A DNA stretch of 5,824 nt, taken from Comamonadaceae bacterium. GTDB taxonomy: Bacteria > Pseudomonadota > Gammaproteobacteria > Burkholderiales > Burkholderiaceae_C. Of the stretch, positions 1-5,824 are shown one piece after another. Under the pieces are notes generated by a model. The model was not told where the DNA came from and did not search any database. It saw nothing but the letters and a program-made list of their open reading frames with translations. The stretch spans positions 1 to 5,824 of the forward strand of contig CANCDA010000153.1 of the NCBI GenBank assembly GCA_947374705.1, read 5' to 3'. The translations under genes were made by a program, and so were the position numbers. Every line of letters starts with the position of its first letter. Position 1 is the first letter of the stretch.

Positions 1-237
1 CAGCAGTTCGTCTTCCTTGAAGGGCTTTTCGATGAAATCGAGCGCGCCCTTTTTCATCGACGACACGGCCATTTGCACATCGCCGTGGCCTGTGATGAAC
101 ACGATGGGCAACGGGCTCTTGCGCTCGATCAGCCGGTCTTGCAATTCGAGGCCGCTCATGCCGTCCATGCGGATGTCGGCCAGCACGCAGGCCACCTCAC
201 GCGGGTCGAAGCGCGACAGGAAAGACTCCGCCGAATC
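1..237 (-). pseudogene. FixJ-type response regulator receiver fragment (left arm, broken at both ends)
   Basis: Read on the minus strand, this stretch is open without a stop and encodes about 79 residues of a receiver domain. The expected landmarks are present in order: DSAESFLSR after the second receiver strand, the phospho-acceptor Asp in ADIRMDGMSG (bases 175-177), the conserved Thr in FITGHGD (91-93) and the conserved Lys in EKPFKED (25-27). It ends at the window edge before the linker and DNA-binding domain. Its 5' side stops at the mirror axis near 230, where the sequence turns into a second homologous gene on the other strand, so the first ~33 codons, including the acidic Asp pair of the phosphorylation pocket, are missing. 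It is about 82% identical in protein to the right arm. It is probably a piece of a genuine two-component regulator joined here artificially or by rearrangement, and it cannot be expressed as a full protein from this arrangement. Confidence 0.8.
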
Positions 238-460
238 CTTCCTGTCTCGCTACGACCCGCGCGAGATCGCCTGCCTGATCGTCGACATCCGCATGGGTGG
301 CATGACCGGGCTGGAACTGCAGGACCGGCTGATCGAACGCAAGTCGCCCCTGCCCATCGTCTTCATCACCGGCCACGGCGACGTGCCCATGGCGGTGGAC
401 ACCATGAAAAAAGGCGCGATGGATTTCATCCAAAAACCGTTTAAAGAAGATCAATTGGTG
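1..460. repeat. Long imperfect inverted repeat, two diverged receiver-domain arms
   Basis: Bases 1-230 and 231-460 are reverse-complement homologues with base i pairing with base 461-i, no gaps, and about 48 mismatches by hand count (~79% identity). The centre is especially tight: over bases 200-261, 26 of 31 pairs match. The two arms are in the same codon register, so both strands read DSAESFLSR outward from the axis. Most mismatches fall at codon third positions, and protein identity is about 82%. That is the pattern of two separately evolved homologous genes, not of a fresh inverted duplication. The left arm may continue beyond base 1. Confidence 0.85.
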
Positions 461-739
461 GACCTGGTCGAGCGCATGCTGGCCCAGGCCCGTGAGACCT
501 TCAAAGACCACGAACAAGCCGCCAGCCGAGGTGCCTTGCTCGCCAAACTCACGGTGCGTGAGTCTCAGGTGCTGGACCGTATCGTGGCGGGGCGCTTGAA
601 CAAACAAATCGCCGACGACCTGGGCATCAGCATCAAAACGGTAGAAGCGCACCGCGCCAACATCATGGAAAAGCTCAACACCAGCACCGTGGCCGATTTG
701 CTGAAAATTGCTTTGCAACAAACACCCGCCAGAGTTTGA
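224..739 (+). CDS. FixJ/NarL-type response regulator, 5'-truncated at inverted junction
   Basis: This encodes the last ~171 residues of a FixJ-like two-component response regulator, a cytoplasmic transcription factor switched on by a histidine kinase. Visible parts are the phospho-acceptor Asp in VDIRM (284-286), the switch Thr in FITGHGD (368-370), the Lys in QKPFKED (434-436), a linker, and a LuxR-type helix-turn-helix from about 548 to 715 (LTVRESQVL ... NKQIADDLGIS ... KTVEAHRANIMEKL). FixJ-family proteins are about 205 residues, so roughly 33 residues are missing, including the N-terminal acidic Asp pair. The frame stays open back to an ATG at 17, but that extension is antisense of the left arm and looks nothing like a receiver, so I do not accept it as the real N-terminus. 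The TGA is one base before folD, suggesting coupling. The cognate kinase and target genes are not in the window. Confidence 0.85.
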   Translation, partial: DSAESFLSRYDPREIACLIVDIRMGGMTGLELQDRLIERKSPLPIVFITGHGDVPMAVDTMKKGAMDFIQKPFKEDQLVDLVERMLAQARETFKDHEQAASRGALLAKLTVRESQVLDRIVAGRLNKQIADDLGISIKTVEAHRANIMEKLNTSTVADLLKIALQQTPARV

Positions 740-740
740 A

Positions 741-1619
741 ATGACGATCTCCCGCAACAGCCATCTGATGGATGGCATCGCCCTGTCCAAACACCTGCGT
801 CACGACATCGCCCGCCGCGCCGCCGCCCTCACCGCGCACGACATCACGCCCGGCCTGGCTGTCATCTTGGTGGGCGACAACCCCGCCTCTCAGGTCTATG
901 TGCGCAACAAGGTCAAGGCCTGCGCCGATACCGGCCTGCATTCCGTACTGGAAAAATACCCCGACAGCATGGGCGAAGCCGAGCTACTGGCCCGCATTGA
1001 GGCGCTTAATCACGACGCCAGCATCCACGGCATCTTGGTGCAGTTGCCACTGCCTGCGCACATTGACGCGCACAAGGTGCTGGAGGCGATCTCTCCCGCC
1101 AAAGACGTGGACGGTTTTCACGTGGCCAACGCAGGCGCGCTCATGGTCGGCCAACCCGGCTTTTGGCCCTGCACGCCTTACGGCTGCATGAAGCTGCTGG
1201 AGTCCATTAACTACGAGCTCAAGGGCAAACACGCCGTGGTCATTGGCCGCTCCAACATCGTGGGCAAACCCGTGGCGCTGATGCTGCTGCAAAAAAATGC
1301 GACCGTTACCGTCTGCCACAGTGCCACCGCCAACCTGAAGGCCATGACACTGCAAGCCGATGTGGTGGTGGTGGCCGTAGGCAAGCGTAACGTCCTCACC
1401 GCTGACATGGTCAAACCCGGTGCGGTGGTGATTGACGTGGGCATGAACCGCAACCTTGAGGGCAAGCTCTGCGGCGATGTGGACTTTACCGGCGTGCGCG
1501 AGGTGGCAGGCTTCATCACCCCCGTGCCCGGTGGCGTGGGCCCCATGACCATCACCATGCTGCTGGTCAACACGCTGGAGGCTGCTGAACGCTTGGCCCA
1601 TGCGAAAGCCGCATCATGA
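741..1619 (+). CDS. folD: Bifunctional methylenetetrahydrofolate dehydrogenase/cyclohydrolase FolD
   Basis: FolD oxidises 5,10-methylene-tetrahydrofolate with NADP+ and hydrolyses the methenyl product to 10-formyl-tetrahydrofolate, supplying one-carbon units for purine and formyl-Met synthesis in the cytoplasm. From the ATG at 741 it has 292 residues (E. coli 288). Visible signatures are ASQVYVRNKVKAC with active-site Tyr53 and Lys57, VQLPLP (~100-105), KDVDGF (~121-126), PCTP (143-146), the dinucleotide-binding GRSNIVGKP (169-177), and the terminal PVPGGVGPMT (261-270). The start is favoured by AGAG at 731-734 with six-base spacing. ATG 768 (MDGIALSK) is the next candidate, and a TTG at 708 is also in frame but lies inside the regulator gene. 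It begins one base after the regulator stop and its TGA overlaps the next gene's ATG (ATGA, 1616-1619), so coupled translation is likely. All key residues are intact. Confidence 0.95.
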   Translation: MTISRNSHLMDGIALSKHLRHDIARRAAALTAHDITPGLAVILVGDNPASQVYVRNKVKACADTGLHSVLEKYPDSMGEAELLARIEALNHDASIHGILVQLPLPAHIDAHKVLEAISPAKDVDGFHVANAGALMVGQPGFWPCTPYGCMKLLESINYELKGKHAVVIGRSNIVGKPVALMLLQKNATVTVCHSATANLKAMTLQADVVVVAVGKRNVLTADMVKPGAVVIDVGMNRNLEGKLCGDVDFTGVREVAGFITPVPGGVGPMTITMLLVNTLEAAERLAHAKAAS

Positions 1620-3670
1620 GCACCGCCAAATTCAACGCGAATCCCCTGCTCGACTTCGCCGATCTACCCCTGTTCGACCAGATCAGCCCAGCCCATGTGG
1701 CCCCAGCCATCGACACCCTGCTGGCCGCGGCCAGCACCGCGCTAGAGACCGTGACAGCCCCCAGCTTTCCCGCCGAGTGGACAGCCATTGCCAAGACGCT
1801 GGACGTGTCCACAGAGCAGCTTGGACATGCCTGGGGCGCTGTGAGCCACCTCAACAGCGTGGCCGACACGCCCGAGCTGCGCGCCGCCTACAACGAAGCA
1901 CTGCCCCGCGTCACCGAGTTCTGGACGCGCCTGGGCGCAGACGAGCGCCTGTACGCCAAGTACAAAGCGATTGACCCCGCCACGCTGAACACCGAGCAAC
2001 GCCAAGCCCATAAAAACGCCATGCGCGACTTTGTGCTGGGCGGTGCTGACCTGCAAGGCACGGCCAAAGCGCGCTTTGCGGACATCCAAGAACAACAAGC
2101 CAGCCTGAGCCAAAAGTTCAGCGAAAACGCGCTGGACGCCACCGACGCCTACGCCTATTACGCGAGTGAAGCCGAACTGGACGGCGTACCGGACGACGTC
2201 AAGCAAGCCGCGCTGACGGCGGCCAAAGCCCAAGGCCAAGACGGCTACAAACTCACGCTCAAAATGCCCTGCTATTTGCCCGTGATGCAGTCGGCCAAAA
2301 GCAGCGCCTTGCGCCATACGCTGTATCGCGCTTATGTGACGCGCGGCTCGGATCAGGCCGAAGGCGAGGCGGTGAAGTTCGACAACAGCGCGCTGATCGG
2401 TCAAATTCTGGCCCTGCGCCAAGAAGAAGCACGGCTCCTGGGCTATGCCAATTTTGGCGAAATCTCGGTCATCCCCAAGATGGCCGAGTCACCCCAACAG
2501 GTGGTGAGTTTTCTGCGTGACCTGGCGGCTAAGGCACGCCCTTATGCCCAGCAAGACGTGGCCGATCTGCGTGACTTTGCTGCTTCGCAACTCGGTCTCA
2601 AAGACCCACAAGCCTGGGACTGGCCCTTCATCAGCGAGCGCCTCAAGGAAGCCCGCTACGCCTTCAGCGAGCAAGAGGTCAAGCAGTACTTCACCGCGCC
2701 GCGCGTGCTGGCGGGTTTGTTTAAAATTGTCGAGACGCTGTTTGAAGTGTCCATCCGCCGCGACACTGCCCCCGTGTGGCATCCGGCCGTTGAGTTTTAC
2801 CGTATTGAGCGGGGCACGGAATTGATCGGCCAGTTCTACCTGGACCAACCCGCCCGCACTGGCAAACGCGGCGGCGCCTGGATGGACGGCGTGCGCTCAC
2901 GCTGGCTGCGCCCTGACAACGGTCAATTACAAACGCCCGTCGCCCACCTGGTATGCAACTTTGCCGAAGGAGTCAACGGCCAGCCCGCTTTGTTGATGCA
3001 TGACGACGTGATCACCCTCTTCCATGAGTTCGGCCACGGCCTGCACCACATGCTCACTCAGGTGGACGAGCACGCGGTCTCGGGTATCAGCGGTGTGGAG
3101 TGGGACGCGGTGGAGTTACCCAGCCAGTTCATGGAAAACTTCTGCTGGGACTGGAGCGTCCTACAGCCCATGACCGCTCACGTGCAAACCGGCGAGCCCT
3201 TGCCGCGCACTCTGTTCAACAAAATGCTGGCCGCCAAAAACTTCCAGAGCGGCATGCAGACCCTGCGCCAGATTGAGTTTGCGCTGTTCGACATGCTGAT
3301 GCACACCGAGCACCCGCCCGAGCAAGACATCATGCCCTTGCTGGACCTGGTGCGTGCCGAAGTGGCCGTGCTGCAGCCCCCGGCTTGGAGCCGCACGGCG
3401 CACACCTTCAGCCACATTTTTTCGGGGGGCTACGCGGCCGGCTACTACAGCTACAAATGGGCCGAGGTGCTGAGCGCCGATGCCTATGCTGCGTTTGAAG
3501 AAACAGTGGGTAACGACGGCTTGCCCAATGTGCAGACCGGCCGACAATACAGGCAGTCTATTTTGGAAGCGGGCGGCAGCCGCCCAGCGATTGAATCCTT
3601 CAAGGCATTTCGGGGCCGTGAACCCAGCTTGGACGCCTTGTTGCGACACCAAGGCATGGCATCTCTTTAA
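1616..3670 (+). CDS. prlC: M3-family zinc oligopeptidase A
   Basis: This cytoplasmic zinc metallopeptidase (also named opdA) degrades short peptides, including cleaved signal peptides, in the late steps of protein turnover. The product is 684 residues, against 680 in E. coli. The helical N-terminal region begins with the family-like NPLLDFADLPLFDQISPAHV. The zinc motif HEFGH sits at residues 470-474 (His470, Glu471, His474), the third ligand is Glu500 in WDAVELPSQFMEN, and the substrate-side Tyr-rich segment GGYAAGYYSYKWAEVLSADA follows. The C-terminus FRGREPSLDALLRHQG matches the family end, so the gene looks complete. The ATG overlaps the folD stop by four bases and has no strong ribosome-binding site of its own, which fits translational coupling. 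The thimet oligopeptidase and Dcp branches of M3 are less likely because the HEFGHGLHHML and downstream segments closely resemble bacterial oligopeptidase A. Confidence 0.95.
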   Translation: MSTAKFNANPLLDFADLPLFDQISPAHVAPAIDTLLAAASTALETVTAPSFPAEWTAIAKTLDVSTEQLGHAWGAVSHLNSVADTPELRAAYNEALPRVTEFWTRLGADERLYAKYKAIDPATLNTEQRQAHKNAMRDFVLGGADLQGTAKARFADIQEQQASLSQKFSENALDATDAYAYYASEAELDGVPDDVKQAALTAAKAQGQDGYKLTLKMPCYLPVMQSAKSSALRHTLYRAYVTRGSDQAEGEAVKFDNSALIGQILALRQEEARLLGYANFGEISVIPKMAESPQQVVSFLRDLAAKARPYAQQDVADLRDFAASQLGLKDPQAWDWPFISERLKEARYAFSEQEVKQYFTAPRVLAGLFKIVETLFEVSIRRDTAPVWHPAVEFYRIERGTELIGQFYLDQPARTGKRGGAWMDGVRSRWLRPDNGQLQTPVAHLVCNFAEGVNGQPALLMHDDVITLFHEFGHGLHHMLTQVDEHAVSGISGVEWDAVELPSQFMENFCWDWSVLQPMTAHVQTGEPLPRTLFNKMLAAKNFQSGMQTLRQIEFALFDMLMHTEHPPEQDIMPLLDLVRAEVAVLQPPAWSRTAHTFSHIFSGGYAAGYYSYKWAEVLSADAYAAFEETVGNDGLPNVQTGRQYRQSILEAGGSRPAIESFKAFRGREPSLDALLRHQGMASL

Positions 3671-3676
3671 GACACG

Positions 3677-3690
3677 AAAGGCAAGGCACG
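3677..3690 (+). promoter_or_regulatory. Ribosome-binding region of the DUF4124/glutaredoxin-like gene
   Basis: Two overlapping candidates, AAAGG at 3677-3681 (nine-base spacing) and AAGG at 3683-3686 (four-base spacing), precede ATG 3691. This is the clearest purine-rich site ahead of any plus-strand gene here and supports ATG 3691 as the start. Confidence 0.5.
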
Positions 3691-4332
3691 ATGAAAGCAT
3701 CCGTTTGGACCACCAGCACAGCGCTGACCGCGTTGCTCACGTTCGTGGCATTGGCAAGCCCACAGGTGCAAGCGCAAGCCGTCTTTCGCATTGTTGGGCC
3801 AGACGGTCGCGTCACCTTCTCCGACAAACCACCCGCACCCTCAGACAAAGCCACCAAGCTCGACTCATCAGGCCGCGCCGGTGCGGTTGCCGGGGCCGAG
3901 TTGCCTTTCGAGTTGCGCGCCATCACCAGCCGCTACCCGGTCACGCTGTACAGCGGTGATGGCTGTGAGCCCTGTAACAACGGTCGAGCCATGCTGGCGA
4001 GTCGTGGCATCCCCTTCACCGAGCGCACTGTCACTACGCCACAAGACGGCGAAGCGCTGCAAAAACTCAGTGGAGGTGCCACGCTGCCTTTATTGACCAT
4101 CGGGGGGCAAAAAATCAAAGGATTTCAGTCCAATGATTGGACTCAGTTTTTGGATGCCGCAGGCTACCCCGCCACGTCAATGTTGTCGGCCAGCTACCGC
4201 AACCCGCCGCCCTCGCCCTTGGTACCGGTGAGCAAACCCATCCCCATCGGTGCGCCTGAGCCCGCCTTTGCACCGCCACCACCGCCACCCACCGCCAACA
4301 GCCCAAGCAACCCCGCTGGTATCCGGTTTTAA
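3691..4332 (+). CDS. Exported DUF4124 and glutaredoxin-like protein with Pro-rich tail
   Basis: This 213-residue protein has three visible parts. Residues 1-30 form a signal peptide: Lys2, a hydrophobic Ala/Leu/Thr core, and a probable signal peptidase I site after A28-Q29-A30. Residues ~31-50 (VFRIVGPDGRVTFSDKPPA) are a DUF4124-type segment, common in exported betaproteobacterial proteins. Residues ~82-160 are a glutaredoxin/thioredoxin-fold segment with a Cys92-Glu-Pro-Cys95 active site, the probable cis-proline Pro133 in GATLPLLTI, and GFQSNDWTQFLDAAGYP at the end. The last ~45 residues are proline-rich, including a run of six Pro. A periplasmic thiol-disulfide role is inferred from export plus CXXC; partner and reaction are unknown. 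A purine-rich AAGG (3683-3686) four bases before the ATG, with AAAGG (3677-3681) further up, can serve as ribosome-binding site. It lies 20 bases after the peptidase stop, so it is probably in the same operon. Confidence 0.85.
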   Translation: MKASVWTTSTALTALLTFVALASPQVQAQAVFRIVGPDGRVTFSDKPPAPSDKATKLDSSGRAGAVAGAELPFELRAITSRYPVTLYSGDGCEPCNNGRAMLASRGIPFTERTVTTPQDGEALQKLSGGATLPLLTIGGQKIKGFQSNDWTQFLDAAGYPATSMLSASYRNPPPSPLVPVSKPIPIGAPEPAFAPPPPPPTANSPSNPAGIRF

Positions 4333-4337
4333 GCGGA

Positions 4338-4359
4338 CCCGGCGCTGCGTTTGCGCGGG
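4338..4359. terminator. Candidate hairpin between convergent genes
   Basis: The 31 bases between the two converging stop codons hold a possible stem: CCC (4338-4340) with GGG (4357-4359), one bulged G, then GCGC (4342-4345) with GCGC (4353-4356) around a seven-base loop. There is no clear T-run on either side, so a classical intrinsic terminator is not proven. Its location, where transcripts from both strands must end, is the main support. Confidence 0.3.
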
Positions 4360-4363
4360 ACAC

Positions 4364-5038
4364 TCAATACGTCAGCGTCACAACGCCCTGAGGCGTTCCC
4401 AGCAAGCACACTTGCGCCCGCTGGTGCGCGAAGACACCCACCGTCACCACGCCAGGCCACTGGTTCACGATAGATTCAAACGCCAGTGGGTCTGTAATCT
4501 GCAAGCCCGTCACATCCAAAATGTGCTGGCCGTTATCGCTCACCAAGGGCTGGCCATTCTTCAAACGCAGCGTCGCCACGCCACCCAGGGCCGCAAACTG
4601 GCGCGCCACACGTTGAGCCGCCATCGGTATCACCTCTACCGGCAGGGGAAATTGGCCCAGGGTCTGCACCCGCTTGGACTCATCGGCAATGCAGACGAAC
4701 TGTTTGGAAAGCGCCGCCACGATCTTCTCCCGAGTGAGCGCCGCACCGCCGCCTTTGATCATGTAGCCGTGCCCGTCAATCTCGTCCGCCCCGTCGATAT
4801 AGACCGACAGCGCGTCCACCGCGTTGGCGTCAAACACCGGGATGCCCAAAGCCTGCAAACGCTCGGTGCTGGCCACCGAGCTGGACACCGCGCCCTTAAT
4901 TTGCCCCCTGATGCTGGCCAGCGCATCAATGAATTTATTGACTGTAGAGCCCGTACCAACGCCCACAATTTCGCCAGGCACTACGTATTTCAGGGCCGCT
5001 TGGCCGACTTGGGTTTTGAGTTCGTCTTGGGTGAGCAT
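4364..5038 (-). CDS. rpiA: Ribose-5-phosphate isomerase A
   Basis: RpiA interconverts ribose-5-phosphate and ribulose-5-phosphate in the non-oxidative pentose phosphate pathway, feeding nucleotide synthesis. The product has 224 residues (E. coli 219) and aligns by eye along its whole length. Visible motifs are the phosphate-binding GVGTGST (residues 26-32), SSSVAST (52-58), YIDGADEID with Asp82 and Asp85, MIKGGGAALTREK with Lys95 and catalytic Glu104, FPLPVEVIP, and the end GTPQGVVTL. These correspond to Asp81, Asp84, Lys94 and Glu103 of the E. coli enzyme, so it should be active. The ATG (bases 5038-5036) gives the usual N-terminus, although no good Shine-Dalgarno precedes it. It lies 72 bases after the lyase-family gene on the same strand, so co-transcription is possible but an own promoter is also plausible. 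It converges on the DUF4124 gene. Confidence 0.96.
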   Translation of the reverse strand: MLTQDELKTQVGQAALKYVVPGEIVGVGTGSTVNKFIDALASIRGQIKGAVSSSVASTERLQALGIPVFDANAVDALSVYIDGADEIDGHGYMIKGGGAALTREKIVAALSKQFVCIADESKRVQTLGQFPLPVEVIPMAAQRVARQFAALGGVATLRLKNGQPLVSDNGQHILDVTGLQITDPLAFESIVNQWPGVVTVGVFAHQRAQVCLLGTPQGVVTLTY

Positions 5039-5077
5039 GGGGATGAAAAATCAGTTTAGAAAAATGAAGATTGAGGA

Positions 5078-5106
5078 ATTATCCAGGGCTTGCAGCAGGT
5101 CGTCGG
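5078..5106 (-). promoter_or_regulatory. Weak candidate promoter for rpiA
   Basis: In the 72-base gap upstream of rpiA, the minus strand carries GATAAT (5083-5078), five of six matches to the sigma-70 -10 box. Seventeen bases upstream lies CCGACG (5106-5101), only three of six matches to a -35 box. The -10 sits about 40 bases before the rpiA ATG, and the gap is AT-richer than its surroundings. This is suggestive only. Confidence 0.25.
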
Positions 5107-5110
5107 CTTG

Positions 5111-5824
5111 TCAAGCGTAGCGGCCTTCAATCTCATCAAACAAGGTTTTTTGCACCAAGGCTTGCCGCTGCTCAAAGGTGGCCACCAAGCCAGAGTCTTC
5201 TCGCAATTCACCGTGTTGTTGCAAATGCTGCAAGGCCTGCGTCATGCCATGCACTGCGCCCTGTAGCGCTGCATTGGCGTACAGCACCAGGCCAAAGCCC
5301 ATGGCGGCAAACTCGGCTTGGGGCAGCGTCGGTGTCTTGCCCCCAATCACTACATTCACAATCTGCGGGCAAGCCAACTCGCGGGGGATGCGGTGCAACT
5401 CTTCAAGGCTGGCCGGTGCCTCCACAAAGGTGATGTCCGCCCCGCACTCGGCAAACGCAGCGGCGCGCGCCATGGCGTCATCCATACCGTGCACGGCCCG
5501 CGCATCAGTGCGGGCGATGATGAGAAAGTCGCAGTGCTCGCGGGCGTCCACTGCAGCCTTGATCTTGCCCAGCATTTCATCCTTGGCAATCACGCTTTTG
5601 CCAGAAAAGTGCCCGCATTTTTTGGGCATGATTTGGTCTTCGAGCTGAACGGCATTGGCCCCGGCCCGCTCCAGGGCGCGCACGGTGTGACGCACATTGA
5701 GGGCATTGCCAAAGCCGGTGTCGGCGTCCACGATGATGGGCAAGTCCACCGCGTCGCGCGTGGCGGCGGTGTGCTGCACCAAGTCACTCAGGCCAATCAA
5801 GCCCAAGTCCGGCATGCCGTAAAA
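5111..5824 (-). CDS. Isocitrate lyase/PEP mutase superfamily enzyme, 5' end outside window
   Basis: The last ~237 residues of a TIM-barrel enzyme are present; the frame is open to the window edge (FYGMPDLGL...), so the ATG at 5815-5813 is probably internal and about 50 N-terminal residues lie outside. Motifs in order are PIIVDADTGFGNALN (Mg2+/substrate loop), QLEDQ, PKKCGHFSGK (the KxCGH motif whose Cys is the catalytic acid/base in isocitrate and methylisocitrate lyases), LIIARTDA, FVEAP, and the substrate-loop-like NVVIGGKTP. The Cys in KKCGH favours a carbon-carbon lyase of 2-hydroxy or 2-methyl dicarboxylates over a phosphonate mutase. The exact substrate cannot be assigned; methylisocitrate, dimethylmalate and oxaloacetate are all acted on in this superfamily. 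The product is too short for classical AceA isocitrate lyase. It stops 72 bases before rpiA on the same strand. Confidence 0.85.
   Translation of the reverse strand, partial: FYGMPDLGLIGLSDLVQHTAATRDAVDLPIIVDADTGFGNALNVRHTVRALERAGANAVQLEDQIMPKKCGHFSGKSVIAKDEMLGKIKAAVDAREHCDFLIIARTDARAVHGMDDAMARAAAFAECGADITFVEAPASLEELHRIPRELACPQIVNVVIGGKTPTLPQAEFAAMGFGLVLYANAALQGAVHGMTQALQHLQQHGELREDSGLVATFEQRQALVQKTLFDEIEGRYA

Noticed and set aside
17..223. Plus-strand extension of the response regulator back to ATG 17
   Set aside because: Its ~69 residues are the antisense of the left-arm receiver domain, lack any receiver N-terminal pattern, and only stay open because the opposite strand is coding.
708..740. 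Upstream TTG start for folD
   Set aside because: It lies inside the regulator's coding end, adds 11 residues absent from FolD proteins, and ATG 741 sits at normal coupled spacing.
984..1601. 205-codon minus-strand open frame inside folD
   Set aside because: His/Gly/Val-rich translation with no motif, fully opposite a conserved FolD sequence.
1742..2422. 226-codon minus-strand open frame inside the oligopeptidase gene
   Set aside because: The opposite strand is an intact M3 peptidase aligned end to end; the translation shows no recognisable domain and has shadow-frame composition.
4200..4332. Proline-codon-rich stretch considered as a DNA repeat
   Set aside because: The CCN runs encode the low-complexity Pro-rich tail of the exported protein; there is no regular repeat unit beyond that.
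4250..5059. 269-codon plus-strand open frame across rpiA
   Set aside because: It is antisense to a complete RpiA with all catalytic residues; the Arg/His-rich translation is typical of a GC-rich shadow frame.

Overview
The window looks like a GC-rich betaproteobacterial chromosome segment, most likely Burkholderiales/Comamonadaceae-like. This rests on the close match of the encoded proteins to proteobacterial families, the compact GC-ending coding, and the order response regulator – folD – M3 oligopeptidase. The genus cannot be fixed by eye. Nearly every base is coding, and no gene-free stretch exceeds about 100 bases.

Left edge (1-460): two homologous but non-identical pieces of a FixJ-type response-regulator receiver domain stand head-to-head, in mirror register about an axis between bases 230 and 231. 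The left piece reads on the minus strand and runs off the window. The right piece reads on the plus strand and continues into a complete LuxR-type DNA-binding domain ending at 739. Each has lost its own first ~33 codons at the junction. The arms are about 79% identical in DNA and differ largely at synonymous sites, so they diverged as separate functional genes before being joined. An assembly or amplification chimera is the simplest explanation. A real rearrangement is the alternative.

Plus-strand block (224-4332): response regulator, folD (tetrahydrofolate one-carbon metabolism), an M3-family oligopeptidase A (prlC/opdA) and an exported DUF4124-glutaredoxin-like protein. Spacing is one base, a 4-base ATGA overlap and 20 bases, which suggests one translationally coupled transcript.

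Minus-strand block (5824-4364): the C-terminal ~237 residues of an isocitrate lyase/PEP mutase superfamily enzyme, then rpiA (ribose-5-phosphate isomerase A) 72 bases downstream. The two blocks converge, with 31 bases between stop codons that hold a GC-rich hairpin candidate.

Apart from the inverted junction, the content is ordinary housekeeping metabolism and peptide turnover. I see no defence system, mobile element, CRISPR array, tRNA or rRNA.
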